Source of the DNA: Lentisphaerota bacterium
GTDB taxonomy: Bacteria > Verrucomicrobiota > Kiritimatiellia > UBA8416 > JAIOPI01
Length of the DNA: 64,000 nucleotides
Reading direction: 5' to 3'
NCBI GenBank assembly: GCA_021413965.1
Contig: JAIOPI010000019.1
Location: 85,005-149,004 of the forward strand
Below the pieces are notes generated by a model. That model worked only from the letters and a program-made list of their open reading frames with translations. It was not told the origin of the DNA and searched no databases. Shown piece by piece: positions 15,416-25,353 of the stretch (position 1 is the first letter of the stretch; each line of letters opens with the position of its first letter). A program made the translations under genes and the position numbers.

Positions 15416-17242
15416 TTAAAACTCGGCTGGATTCCGCAGTTTCTCGTAGAGCGTGGTGCGGCTGATCCCAAGGCGTTCGGCGGCTAACTTCTTGTTGCCC
15501 GCGCACTCCTGCAGGACGCGCCGAATATGGTGGTGTTCCACCCCTCTCAAGTCACCGGCGGGCGATTCCAAGACTTCCGCCGCCGGTTCGCACGGCGCGC
15601 AAGCCATGATGATCTCCGGCGGCAGGTCGTCCAGTTTCAGTTCTGGGCCTGACGTCAGGACGAGACACCGCTCCACGACGTTGCGCACTTCGCGCACGTT
15701 TCCCGGCCAGGGGTAGGTGCACAACGCCTGCATGGCCTCCGGCGACACTCTCCGAACGTCCGTCGCAACACTGCGCCGCAAATCGCCGACGAAGAAATCC
15801 ACTAGGTCGGGAATATCCTCGGTGCGCGCGCGCAATGCCGGGAGTCGGACTTCGATCACCTTCAGCCGGAAATAGAGATCCTCACGAAAGGCACCCTCCT
15901 TGACCGCAGCCTCCAAGTCGCGATTGGTGGCCGCAATGACTCGCACATCCACCTTAATCTGTTTATTGCCGCCGACCCGCATGAATTCCTGCTCCTGCAG
16001 CACGCGCAACAGCTTCACTTGCATGACTAGGGACAACTCGCCGATCTCGTCGAGGAAAATGGTTCCGCCATCGGCATCCTCGAATAGCCCGCGGCGGGCG
16101 GTCACCGCGCCCGTAAACGCCCCCTTTTCGTGCCCGAAGAGGGTGCTGCCCAGCAAGTTTTCCTCGATGGCACTACTGTGCACGGGAATAAACGGGCCGT
16201 CCCGACGCGGGCTTTCGCCGACAATGAGGCGCGCAAAGAGTTCTTTCCCGGTACCGGACTCGCCGCGCAGCAGAATCGTGGCGTCCGTGCGGGCCGCGCG
16301 CATGGTGGTCGCCATGCAGGCCTGCAAGGCCTTGCTGCGCCCGATAATCTCCGCGGATGGGGCCGCCGGAATAGCGGTCGCCCTGGCGCTGGACGTGGCG
16401 TGCAGAGCCAGTCCCATACCGAGCGCTTCCGCGGCCAGGCGCACGACATCCATCGGCTCAGGATCGAGGGGCTCCGTGCCTTCGACATAAAGCGCCCCCC
16501 GTGGGCGGCCCGCCATCAGCACGGCGTGGCAAGCTGCATCGTCGGCTTCTGCCGCGCCAGCGCCACGGTCGCGGACCGGCGTGTCACCGGCGGCCACGGC
16601 GCGCAGCAGGTCTTCCGAGAAGGGCGTGCCGGAACGGCTGCGGGGGTCGCCGCGCTTGATCCAGCGCTCCGTATGGCCGCAAACGCCCGGGGCAAGGTAG
16701 AGCACCACCCGCCTCACATTGCAGAGCCCCGCCAGATCGGACACGACCTGTTCCGCCACGGCCCCGGTCTGGTGCGCATGCGCGGCATTGAACGCGCGCA
16801 TAATCTGCCAACCGTGCAGCGTCGGGTCGCTGCCGCGTTTTCGACGCTCGGATGCCGGCTGACAGATGGTGGCGCCATCCGGTATAATCCCGTCCGCGGC
16901 ACTCCTCGCCGGGAGGGAATCGATGGCGGGCTGTTCGGGGGCGGCCAGTTCGTCTGCCAAGTTGAACACCAGTTCGACGTTGCCAATAGCAATGCGGTCG
17001 CCGTCGCGCAGCAGCCGCCGGCATATCGCAATGCCATTGACACGGGTCCCGTTGCGGCTGTTGTGATCGACCAGTACGTAGCCCTCAGGTCGGGATTCAA
17101 TCGAAGCATGCTCGCGCGAAAGGTTGCGGTCGTTCAGGCAAAGTTCGCAAGCCTGTGCGCGTCCGATGCGGATGCGCCTGGCGTCGAGACGCAAGGGGCT
17201 GACTCCCGCCTGGTCGAGGCGCATGAGAAGGCCGATCGACAT
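15416..17242 (-). CDS. FHA-GAF-type sigma-54 dependent transcription activator
   Basis: The 608-residue product (from ATG 17242, preceded by GGGAG five bases away) has an N-terminal FHA domain (residues about 22-85: RIRIGRAQACELCLNDRNLS, REHASIES, DHNSRNGTRVNG), which binds phospho-threonine. A GAF-like region follows (about 145-275), then the AAA+ sigma-54 domain with Walker A GESGTGKE (about 327), the sigma-54 contact loop GAFTGA (about 371), DADGGTIFLDEIGEL and the arginine region (TNRDLE, FREDLYFRL). A C-terminal Fis-type helix-turn-helix closes it (NKKLAAERLGISRTTLYEKL). It has no response-regulator receiver domain, so the input is likely phosphorylation read by FHA rather than a histidine kinase. 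It sits between the Ser/Thr kinase gene and the sigma-54 promoter of the pilus locus. Confidence 0.95.
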   Translation of the reverse strand: MSIGLLMRLDQAGVSPLRLDARRIRIGRAQACELCLNDRNLSREHASIESRPEGYVLVDHNSRNGTRVNGIAICRRLLRDGDRIAIGNVELVFNLADELAAPEQPAIDSLPARSAADGIIPDGATICQPASERRKRGSDPTLHGWQIMRAFNAAHAHQTGAVAEQVVSDLAGLCNVRRVVLYLAPGVCGHTERWIKRGDPRSRSGTPFSEDLLRAVAAGDTPVRDRGAGAAEADDAACHAVLMAGRPRGALYVEGTEPLDPEPMDVVRLAAEALGMGLALHATSSARATAIPAAPSAEIIGRSKALQACMATTMRAARTDATILLRGESGTGKELFARLIVGESPRRDGPFIPVHSSAIEENLLGSTLFGHEKGAFTGAVTARRGLFEDADGGTIFLDEIGELSLVMQVKLLRVLQEQEFMRVGGNKQIKVDVRVIAATNRDLEAAVKEGAFREDLYFRLKVIEVRLPALRARTEDIPDLVDFFVGDLRRSVATDVRRVSPEAMQALCTYPWPGNVREVRNVVERCLVLTSGPELKLDDLPPEIIMACAPCEPAAEVLESPAGDLRGVEHHHIRRVLQECAGNKKLAAERLGISRTTLYEKLRNPAEF

Positions 17243-17420
17243 GTTGCTCCCATTTGCCGCGATGCGGCACCAACCTGGGCTAACGCCCTCCATCGATGGG
17301 CCATCATTTCCAGAAGGCCGGAAACAGAATCATCAGCGAGGGGGCAGCCCTAAATGCACCACCTGAACAAGAAATACACGCCCGATGCGGATCATCAAGC
17401 CCAAAACGAAGAAACGCGAG

Positions 17421-20400
17421 TCACTTAAATCCGGCTGAGAGAGCAAGCAGGATTTTGCGATCGTCGCTGTATTCGGTGCCCATCTCTAGTTGTGTCTGTA
17501 GACCGCTACGCACTAACGTCTCACGTAGTGCCGTTCGCTCAAACCCTGGTAGGATGCACAGGGCCAGACTCGCGTCGCGGAAGGGCCTGCTCAAGTCGCT
17601 TCGGCCGCTGCTCGCGCTTGCTGTCCTGACTTCAACGGCAACAAGACTGGCCGTTGTCTGCACGGCCCCGTCGGGTGCGGCATCCACAATGCGCTTTAGA
17701 TCCGAGAGTACTCTGAGGGTCAGGTCTCTATGTGCCCTTATGGAATGTTCCCATGCCCACACAGGGTCCAAGGGTTGTATGCGGCCATCTTTGGTGGGCG
17801 GTTTGTTCTTCTGTTCTTTCACCCCCAAAATGTTGTTTCCTAGGCAGAGTCCCGCCTGATAAATGGCCAATTGAAGGTCGTAATTATTCGGCTGGCCTCC
17901 CCTCTGGACCCACTGCGCAAGATTGTCCAGCACTTCGAACGTAGGTTCGCCCGGCCGAAAAGTCCTGTGCGCGCGCCACCGAAAGGATTCTGGCATACGT
18001 GTGTCGGCGGGTGGCGGGGCCGTCGCCCCATCCCACGCGAGCAATTGCCTGTCGAATTCCAGTTCCGTGCGCATGGAGAGTTCGTTTTGGGCGAGCTGTG
18101 CGAGTTTCTGGGTCAGTTCTCGCCTTCCGGGCAGATCTCCGACTGCATATTTAGTCCAAACGGCCGCCCGCCGCCAACGCGCGGCGGTGGCCGCGTCGAG
18201 TCGGGCAATTGCCCGGTCAGGCCAGGGCGGCATGCGGGATAAGTTCAGATTAGGTGCCCTGCCGGGCGGGGCGCAAAGCTCACCGCTCGACGGATCCATG
18301 ACCTGATAAAGCGCGGCCCTGTACCCGGCAATAGCGGCCTCGATGGGTAGCAATGCCTTGGTGACTTCGTCCGTGGCCTTGCTCACCCACAGTGCCTCCA
18401 GTCGCCGGTAGCGCTCCTCGTGAGCTTGCCATTCGAATTTCGGCTGGCGTTCGTCGGGAATCCAGCGTGTCAAAAGACCCGGATTCGGGGACGTCAAGGC
18501 AGCTTGAAGCCTGTCAAGCGCGTCCAGTTGCGGACTTGGCGTCCACACCGGCGGAAACTCAAGCGTCGGACTGGTCCCGCCCACCTTCAGCACGATATTG
18601 CTGTCGACGTTGTCATAGTCGGGGCGCGACAGACGCAGTTCATAACGGCCCGGAGGCAGTGCCAACTCGGGCGCCCAAGGGCGAAAGTCCCCTTGTCCGG
18701 CCAAGCGGTAGGCGATTGACACCGGGGGATCAAGCGCTCGTACGGTTTCGCCGCCGATTGCAATGGTCAGCCGTTTTGGCGCCAAGGACCCAAGGCCGAT
18801 TTCGCATCCGCCGCCCGGCGAGAGGGTGAATTCCTGTTCTTTCGTCTCATAACCGTACCGACTTGCCAAAACGCGTCCCGCACCGGGCTTCTGGACGGGA
18901 ACTGAAACAACAATGCGACTTCCCGCAGCGAGTCTGCGCTCATACCCCAACCCGGAAATGTTGACCGTTAGTTCGTTCGCGTCCTCATTATGCAAGGCCA
19001 AACGGCAGACCCCCAACTGGTCATTCACGCCTGCAATCATCCCACTCATCGCCTCCGCGCCCAGCAAAGCGGAAACGGCTGGCTCCCTCAGCAAATCGTT
19101 GACGCCCTTGAGTCGCTTCCCGCGCTCGAGCAGCGGTTCGTCCTGCCCGACAATCCGACCGATGGCATTGGTGAGGGCGGCCGCGACCAGCGCCTGAAAC
19201 GACGCGCGATTCGCGCGCTCCGAAATGCGCGCCAGCGCCTTTTCTGCGGTGGTAACCTCGGACAGCAGTTGGGGTGGATTCAACCCTCCAGCAGCCACCC
19301 TGTCGAGAACCTGAGCCAAATCCCGGCGGGCGGACAAGGCGCTGGCGTTCAGGCGTTGTTTGGCCTCATCACTCGCCTGTTTGGCAAGAGCTCGCGAGGA
19401 CTGTACACAGGACCTCAGGGACGGCGGGAGGAGGCGGAGGACCGGATCCAGCCCATCCAGTGCTTCCTGGAAGTCATCACAGGGCTGAAAATTCGAAGCC
19501 TCCAGGGATTCCGCTCGTGCGCAAGCGCTAGTGACAATTCCGATGTCGTGTGTCAGCGTACGTTTCACCGTGTTTGCGAGTTCGGTCTGAAATCGTTGCT
19601 CTCGCTCGGCGGTCCATGCCAGGCTGGCCAATTGCGCATTTCGTTCAAACCATTTGACCAGCGCTTGAGTTGTTTGGACCGGCTGCAATTCGTCCATAAG
19701 TCGTCTCAACACTTGTTCCTGGAAGGTGCTGTCAACTTGCGAACGAATGCCGTCGAGTAGCGTGGCGGCGGCTGGCCCGGCCAGTCGGTGCAGGACGGGC
19801 ACGCTGTTCGTGAGCGCCAGTGTGGAACTGTCGATCTTACTTAGATTCAGGAAGGCCACGTAGTTTGAGGATAATTCGGCGATCTTGGCGGCCACGGTGC
19901 GGGTGGCTTCGGTACGAATACCTGGGGGCCAAGACTGCTGTTGTAGCTCGGAGAGGTCTACCACGCAGGCCTCTGCCTGCTCCAGGGTGGCCTCGGTAAT
20001 GCGTGTCGGCAGGTTCTTCGTCGCCGCCAAGTACGCCTGCCGAAACGCAACCCAGTCCGTCTGTTGCTTGGCGAACGTTTCAATCGTGGCGTACCGCACG
20101 GGTTCCAGCCAGTCCGATGGCACCGTCCGCCAAAGCGCCACCAGTTGCGCGACATTCGTGACCCCGCCTTTCGCCGCCGCCACGGCCATGGCATTGGTCA
20201 TGTCGCCGAGTAGCGCTGCGGTCCGGGACTCCATCGTTTGGATCTGGCGTTCGAGGGCCGCATCTCCGGGGTGCTGCGCCAGTTGTTCACCAAAATAGTG
20301 GCGGTACTGGACCAATTGACTCACGTAATCGGGCGAAAGCTGGGGCGATTTCAATGCAAATGTTTCTGTGGCTCGGGCGCGTTGAAGCGTCCAACGGCCA

Positions 20401-22391
20401 TAAGACCAGTTCACGATGCCCACCAAGGCGCATGCGACGAGCAGCCATGGCACGACTTTCGGCGCCCAACGCGAAACAAGGGTAAGTAGAGGATTCGAAG
20501 GATCAGGGGGTGGGACGACAACGGTTACACCATCGGCCTTCGTTTTCCCCGGAACACTTTGCGTTACGGTGCCGACGTCGGTATGTTGGGCCACCATCAA
20601 ACCGGAGAGCGCGGCCAGCATGTCGCTTGCCGACTTGTATCGCCGACGGGGATCGACATGGGTCGCCTTCAGCAGAACTTGAAGCAGTCCTGGCCACGCC
20701 CGAAAGATGACATCGTCGGTATTGACGACGACAGCAGGCGCGGGGTTAAGCCAGGCGGCCTTGGGCGAGACGCGGGGAGAAGGCGATGGCGGAGCGGTGG
20801 GCCTCTGACCGCCCAAAGCCTCGTACATGCTGACGCCAAGCGCATATATATCCGATTGAACCGTCCCCCGAACCTTCTCGGACGCGAGCAATTCCGGGGC
20901 CATGTACTCCGGCGTCCCCGGAACGGGGCCAATCTTCGTCACGATCGTGTCGCGCTCTTCGCGCACGATCCCCAGATCAAAAATCTTGGGCTCAGAACTC
21001 GCCCCAAGTGGCGGGGCATAGAGATTGGCAGGCTTAATGTCCCGATGAATCATGTTTTGGCCGTGAAGATGGTCCAAACCGCGCAGATAGCAAATGAACA
21101 GGCGAATCACCTCGTCCACGGGCAGGCCGTGCGGCTTGGCGGCCCGGATGCGCCGGTTCAGGATGTCCTCCGGTGCCCCTTCCAGAAATTCAAGAACTAG
21201 ATAAAGCTCCTCCAGCCCTGGCACATCGGAATGCGCGATGAAGTCGAGGTACCGGATGACGTGCGGGTGTCCGCCTGCATCGGATATTTCCCGCAGGCGC
21301 TTGGCCTCCCGGATGAATCGCGCGGGATCGCGCTGTGCGGTCAGGTGTTTGACGGCAACCAAGGCGCCATCGCGGCCTCGGATCGCCTTGTAGACCTCGC
21401 CAAAGCCTCCTGCGGCAATCCACTCGACAAGTTGATACGACTCCGGCCCCTGGCGGAGGGTGAAGTAGTCGATTTGGAGATACTCGGCCAGGGCCTCCGC
21501 GAACGATTGGAATCGCTTTTCCGGGTCGACGTCGAGGCACTTCCGGATGAATGCACGCAGGCGCGGGAGCACATTGAAAACGCGCTCGGGAAACTTCAGT
21601 TCGGGCAATTCACGCCCACCTGCCCAGCGTCGGATATGCTGCGAAATTGTTTTGATGGATGGAGGAAAGGGCAGCCGGCCACAGAGCGCGACGTACAGGC
21701 ACGCGCCAAAGCTGAAGATGTCGCTACGCTCGTCGCCGTGCCAGTTTTCGTCATCGCGCTCCTCCGCAAACTCGGGGGCCATGAAGTCCGGCGTCCCCTT
21801 GATGCCGCCCGGGGTGCGATCGGCCGTGGTTTCATCGTCAAGACGAGCAATGCCGAAGTCGATGAGGCGGGCCGACCCATCCTTCAGGATGAGGATATTC
21901 GATGGTTTGATATCCAGGTGGTGGACGTGCCGGCTTCTGGCGTGACACAAACCTTCCAGGCACTGGCGAAAGATCTCGCGTCCCTGGGCCCATGGAATCT
22001 CGGTTCCGTTTTGCCCCGCTTCATCGCACGCGATAACGTCGCGCAGGGACCGGTTTTCCACGAAGTCCATGACGATACAAGGATGCCGTGGAAGTTCCGA
22101 CGCAAAGTCCTCCAGATACCGGACAATCGCCGGATGCGATAGCCTTTGGAGAATCTTGATGTGACGATGAAAGCGATGTTCGTTCTCGGCGCCGTCCAGC
22201 GTGGCGTAGAGCAGCTTGAGCGCAACAATGGCGCCGTGGGGAATGGATGGCGTTCCACTGTCTTCGCGAACGGCCTCATAGACGATTCCTTCGCCACCCT
22301 TGCCAATAATCCTGACAATGCGATAGGGCCCCAGGCGTTCGGAGCCGCGGGCAGCGGAAGCATCGGCCGAGTCTTGTCGTTCCAGTTCCAT
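17421..22391 (-). CDS. Transmembrane protein with two tandem Ser/Thr protein kinase domains
   Basis: The product is about 1656 residues. Kinase 1 (about 20-310) has the glycine loop IIGKGGEGIVYEA, Lys in IVALKLL, HHLDIKPSNIL in the catalytic loop (Leu instead of Arg before Asp, a non-RD kinase) and DFG. Kinase 2 (about 318-600) has AAGGFGEVYKA, VAVKHL, HRDIKPANL, DLG instead of DFG, and GTPEYMAPE. A single membrane helix near residue 650 (VVPWLLVACALVGIVNWSYG) leads to an extracytoplasmic part of nearly 1000 residues, largely helical, with a PEGA-like beta segment (LPPGRYELRLSRPDYDNVDS). I prefer ATG 22391 over the TTG at 22397. It is 68 bases downstream of the PP2C phosphatase gene and upstream of the FHA activator, which is a likely substrate or partner. 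Confidence 0.93.
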   Translation of the reverse strand: MELERQDSADASAARGSERLGPYRIVRIIGKGGEGIVYEAVREDSGTPSIPHGAIVALKLLYATLDGAENEHRFHRHIKILQRLSHPAIVRYLEDFASELPRHPCIVMDFVENRSLRDVIACDEAGQNGTEIPWAQGREIFRQCLEGLCHARSRHVHHLDIKPSNILILKDGSARLIDFGIARLDDETTADRTPGGIKGTPDFMAPEFAEERDDENWHGDERSDIFSFGACLYVALCGRLPFPPSIKTISQHIRRWAGGRELPELKFPERVFNVLPRLRAFIRKCLDVDPEKRFQSFAEALAEYLQIDYFTLRQGPESYQLVEWIAAGGFGEVYKAIRGRDGALVAVKHLTAQRDPARFIREAKRLREISDAGGHPHVIRYLDFIAHSDVPGLEELYLVLEFLEGAPEDILNRRIRAAKPHGLPVDEVIRLFICYLRGLDHLHGQNMIHRDIKPANLYAPPLGASSEPKIFDLGIVREERDTIVTKIGPVPGTPEYMAPELLASEKVRGTVQSDIYALGVSMYEALGGQRPTAPPSPSPRVSPKAAWLNPAPAVVVNTDDVIFRAWPGLLQVLLKATHVDPRRRYKSASDMLAALSGLMVAQHTDVGTVTQSVPGKTKADGVTVVVPPPDPSNPLLTLVSRWAPKVVPWLLVACALVGIVNWSYGRWTLQRARATETFALKSPQLSPDYVSQLVQYRHYFGEQLAQHPGDAALERQIQTMESRTAALLGDMTNAMAVAAAKGGVTNVAQLVALWRTVPSDWLEPVRYATIETFAKQQTDWVAFRQAYLAATKNLPTRITEATLEQAEACVVDLSELQQQSWPPGIRTEATRTVAAKIAELSSNYVAFLNLSKIDSSTLALTNSVPVLHRLAGPAAATLLDGIRSQVDSTFQEQVLRRLMDELQPVQTTQALVKWFERNAQLASLAWTAEREQRFQTELANTVKRTLTHDIGIVTSACARAESLEASNFQPCDDFQEALDGLDPVLRLLPPSLRSCVQSSRALAKQASDEAKQRLNASALSARRDLAQVLDRVAAGGLNPPQLLSEVTTAEKALARISERANRASFQALVAAALTNAIGRIVGQDEPLLERGKRLKGVNDLLREPAVSALLGAEAMSGMIAGVNDQLGVCRLALHNEDANELTVNISGLGYERRLAAGSRIVVSVPVQKPGAGRVLASRYGYETKEQEFTLSPGGGCEIGLGSLAPKRLTIAIGGETVRALDPPVSIAYRLAGQGDFRPWAPELALPPGRYELRLSRPDYDNVDSNIVLKVGGTSPTLEFPPVWTPSPQLDALDRLQAALTSPNPGLLTRWIPDERQPKFEWQAHEERYRRLEALWVSKATDEVTKALLPIEAAIAGYRAALYQVMDPSSGELCAPPGRAPNLNLSRMPPWPDRAIARLDAATAARWRRAAVWTKYAVGDLPGRRELTQKLAQLAQNELSMRTELEFDRQLLAWDGATAPPPADTRMPESFRWRAHRTFRPGEPTFEVLDNLAQWVQRGGQPNNYDLQLAIYQAGLCLGNNILGVKEQKNKPPTKDGRIQPLDPVWAWEHSIRAHRDLTLRVLSDLKRIVDAAPDGAVQTTASLVAVEVRTASASSGRSDLSRPFRDASLALCILPGFERTALRETLVRSGLQTQLEMGTEYSDDRKILLALSAGFK

Positions 22392-22459
22392 TTCCAAAGC
22401 CAGGCGTTCAACAGGCCGGACAACCGTCGCGTCAGAGGAAGGCGACGCGGACGATGGCG

Positions 22460-24895
22460 TTATCGTGTCTGACGGGGCTGTTTCTCAGAGGCTTCTGTAT
22501 TTGCGCTGTCGACGGTTTTGTTGACGTACTGGATGAGTTCACGCAGCGCGTCCAACAAATCCGGGGGCATGGGCTGGCCAGTCTGGCGTCCCGCCGTCAG
22601 CAGACGAATGCGTTGCTGCATGCGGGCTACTTCGTTCAGGTCGACCGGCGGCACCGGAGCCACTTTTCGGTTTAACTCCGCTAACGCACGCGGTAAAGCC
22701 GTGGCGACGGCACGGCTCAAAGCTGCTTCGGCCAGGACCGGCACACCCGCATCCAGGGAGTCGAGATCATCGCGTGGCGGATAGTGAGCAAGAATCCACG
22801 GACCAACCGCAGACCGCGCCATGACGACCCAGTCATCAACACGGCCGGCGACCCGGCTTACCGTGGCTGCGCTGCGAGACACTGCCGGCCAGTCTACCGA
22901 CAACAGGCATCCGCCAACGCACATTAGGTTCGACAGGGATGCAAACGGATTCGGTCCTATAGCCGAAAGCATCGGCGCGTGCACTGCCTGCCGATTCGAA
23001 ACAAGGGCCAGCACCGACGCTTGCGTTTCCTGAAGGAGTCGACAAACGTTTCCGGGAGCACGCTCGGGCTCTGCGTCGAATGCCGATAGACTGTCGAGAA
23101 TCGACGACGATGAAGGGGGGAGCAGATTAATGAGCACGTTTGAAACCAGCACCATACACTCGGACATCTTTGACGGGGTAGACGCCAATTCTCTCCAAAA
23201 GCAAATCCAGGCGTCCGCGTTGGCCGTCTGATGCGAATCAAGCAGCGAGGCGTCGGCGAGACGATTGGTGGGCAGCCACGAGGCCGTATCACCCCAACCG
23301 CCGGAGGCCAACGCCGCGGTGTACCGATTTCTTGCATCTGCGCGTAGCTCCGATTCGTCCGCCGAACGGGTTTCGGTTTTCGAAGCCGGTTCCATTATGG
23401 CCTCCATGGTCGAGGATGGCATGACCTGATCAGCGACCTCGCTCACAGGGGAACTGGCAGGAGCCGAATCCTCAGGCTCAACGTGACCCGAAGCAAGGAA
23501 GGTGGCGTCTCGGTCGGAAAATTCTTCGATTGGAGGCCGTGTGCGAGAATCAACCTCGGGCCTGGGCGCCTCGTCAGCAACGGTGGCCTGAACCGATATC
23601 ACTGACGGGCTCAGCACTTCCTGTGAGCCCGTTGGTTCTTCAGCCGTTTCTCCACCGGAGGCGTTCACCGCATCGGATTCCGACTTTGGGTAGATTGAAA
23701 CAACGGGGCCAGAATAGGCGGGAACGGAGATGATGACTTCTTCATGCGAAGGCTTCACGGGAGTGGCCGATTGGCCGCCGTCTGTCTCCGTGAAAGGCGC
23801 TTCCACGTCTTTCGCAAGAGCATGAGGATGAGGGGCCTCGATCTGTTCCCCGGTGGTGGCCACAGACGCTTCCTGTTCAAGCACAGATAAAGTGGGGCCC
23901 GCATCCCGTCGCTGAACAACAAGTGCGATACTCAGGGCCACCGCGATGGATACGACCATGGCGAAGGTTGTCTTCATCCCTCGTTGCGGCCGCCTCGCTC
24001 CCGTGGTCGGCGAGGGATTGATGCATGAGTTATCGTCGGAATTGCGCGTGTCGGGAGTCTTCCCTTTTGCGTCTCGGTCCGGAGGCGGTGGCTGCGCTTC
24101 CGGTGTCGGGGGGCCGTCGAGCACGGCGTCAGTTACGGGCGTGGCGGCGTCCAGTGTTGCGCCAGCATGACCGATGGCCAGCAGAAGAACAGTAGTATTG
24201 TCGAAGCCCCCCTTGCGGTTGGCTTCATCGACTAGCACCTGCGCCATTCTCGTAACGTCCGGCCCTTCTCTTCGCATGACCTGCGCGATCTGATCATCGT
24301 TCAGCATCGTGGTCAGGCCATCGGTGCAGAGCAGCAGCAAATCGTTTTCCCGGATATCGATTCTCTTCTGTTCCAATCCTAGGTCGTCGCCTACGCCGAC
24401 GGCCCGGGTTAGGGCATGCCGGTACCGCTTCGCGACCCTATAATGAGGGCCGAGTTCACCCTGAATGGAGTGATCCGTGGTGAGTTGCGCGAGTTGGCCC
24501 TGCCGAAGGCGATAACAGCGGCTGTCCCCGGCGTGCAATATCCGGGCTTCGGCGGGGGTCCGTTCGTCGAGCAGTGCCGCGACGACGGTACTACCCATTG
24601 ACGCAAAATCCCGTTCTTCTGCAAATCGTTTGATCCAACTATGTGCTTCTGCCACGGCAGCGTTTGTGTCCAGCGCCTTTTCGTCCAGCGTCCGCCGTGC
24701 CGGTTCCGAAGTTTTGAACCTGCTGCGAATGGCATCGACAACGGCCTTGCTCGCCTGATCGCCCGCCTGCCCGCCGCCCATGCCGTCCGCGACGCAAAAG
24801 ACCCCGTAGTCACACAGTTGAAGCGCAGAATCCTCGTTCGCCCGGCGCTTGAGTCCCATATGGGATTGGATGGTGCAAGTTAGCCATTGTCGCAT
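22460..24895 (-). CDS. PP2C-family Ser/Thr phosphatase with membrane helix and large C-terminal domain
   Basis: The 811-residue product has an N-terminal PP2C domain (residues 1-245) with the metal-binding motifs RRANEDS, VADGMGGGQAGDQAS, LLLCTDGLT and GGFDNTTVLL intact. A Pro-rich linker precedes a membrane helix near residue 307 (TFAMVVSIAVALSIALVVQ). The remaining 480 residues are outside the cytoplasm: first an acidic Ser/Thr/Pro-rich segment, then a helical domain I do not recognise. PP2C phosphatases reverse Hanks-type kinase signalling; this one is first in the apparent operon phosphatase-kinase-FHA activator. Most bacterial PP2C proteins are about 240-450 residues, so the extracytoplasmic domain is a large addition and could sense the same signal as the kinase. 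Confidence 0.93.
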   Translation of the reverse strand: MRQWLTCTIQSHMGLKRRANEDSALQLCDYGVFCVADGMGGGQAGDQASKAVVDAIRSRFKTSEPARRTLDEKALDTNAAVAEAHSWIKRFAEERDFASMGSTVVAALLDERTPAEARILHAGDSRCYRLRQGQLAQLTTDHSIQGELGPHYRVAKRYRHALTRAVGVGDDLGLEQKRIDIRENDLLLLCTDGLTTMLNDDQIAQVMRREGPDVTRMAQVLVDEANRKGGFDNTTVLLLAIGHAGATLDAATPVTDAVLDGPPTPEAQPPPPDRDAKGKTPDTRNSDDNSCINPSPTTGARRPQRGMKTTFAMVVSIAVALSIALVVQRRDAGPTLSVLEQEASVATTGEQIEAPHPHALAKDVEAPFTETDGGQSATPVKPSHEEVIISVPAYSGPVVSIYPKSESDAVNASGGETAEEPTGSQEVLSPSVISVQATVADEAPRPEVDSRTRPPIEEFSDRDATFLASGHVEPEDSAPASSPVSEVADQVMPSSTMEAIMEPASKTETRSADESELRADARNRYTAALASGGWGDTASWLPTNRLADASLLDSHQTANADAWICFWRELASTPSKMSECMVLVSNVLINLLPPSSSSILDSLSAFDAEPERAPGNVCRLLQETQASVLALVSNRQAVHAPMLSAIGPNPFASLSNLMCVGGCLLSVDWPAVSRSAATVSRVAGRVDDWVVMARSAVGPWILAHYPPRDDLDSLDAGVPVLAEAALSRAVATALPRALAELNRKVAPVPPVDLNEVARMQQRIRLLTAGRQTGQPMPPDLLDALRELIQYVNKTVDSANTEASEKQPRQTR

Positions 24896-25205
24896 GGACC
24901 GGCCCTCAAGTTACTGGCTTGAATTCTCCGCCAAGTGTCGTGCTTGTTCGTGCCCATGCCGCTGACGAAACCGTAGAATCGCCTGAGACGTCGCGACACA
25001 TGTTCATCAAGGCAACAAATCCGCACAAGTACTTTCTACCGAAGTGCGTAGCGGAATTCATGCAGTATGCGGCATTCGACGCCGCAGGTCCTCCCTGATC
25101 GAGGGGGCACGAGGTTTTCGCGTCGTACGTAGACCGTCCACAAGGCGGTAACCTTCCGCAGATGAAAAGCCTTGGTTTGGGGTCCCGTGCCGTTGAAGCC
25201 GTAGA
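24896..25205. other. 310-base intergenic region before the phosphatase operon
   Basis: I see no gene. The promoter of the phosphatase-kinase-activator operon should lie here on the minus strand, but I found no clear -35/-10 or -24/-12 pair. A near-match GGGCACG-N4-AGC in front of the phosphatase gene has the wrong spacing for sigma-54. Confidence 0.35.
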
Positions 25206-25282
25206 TGGTCGGGGCGGCGGGATTTGAACCCGCGACCTTCAGGTCCCAAACCTGACGCGCTACCAAGCTGCGCTACACCCCG
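25206..25282 (-). tRNA. tRNA-Pro(TGG)
   Basis: The minus strand folds as a 77-base tRNA: acceptor CGGGGTG pairs with CGCCCCG (one G-U), D-arm, anticodon arm TCAGG-TTTGGGA-CCTGA with anticodon TGG, T-arm GCGGGTTCAAATCCCGC, discriminator A and an encoded CCA at 25206-25208. It reads CCN proline codons. Confidence 0.95.
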
Positions 25283-25353
25283 CTTCCAACTGGTGTGGGA
25301 GGCGGCAAGGGTAGTTTGGTATCCAGCGAAAAGCGAGTGGATACATGTGGGAT

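Noticed and set aside
24900..24990. Second sigma-54 promoter before the phosphatase gene
   Set aside because: GGGCACG-AACA-AGC has the GC doublet one base out of place and lacks TT.
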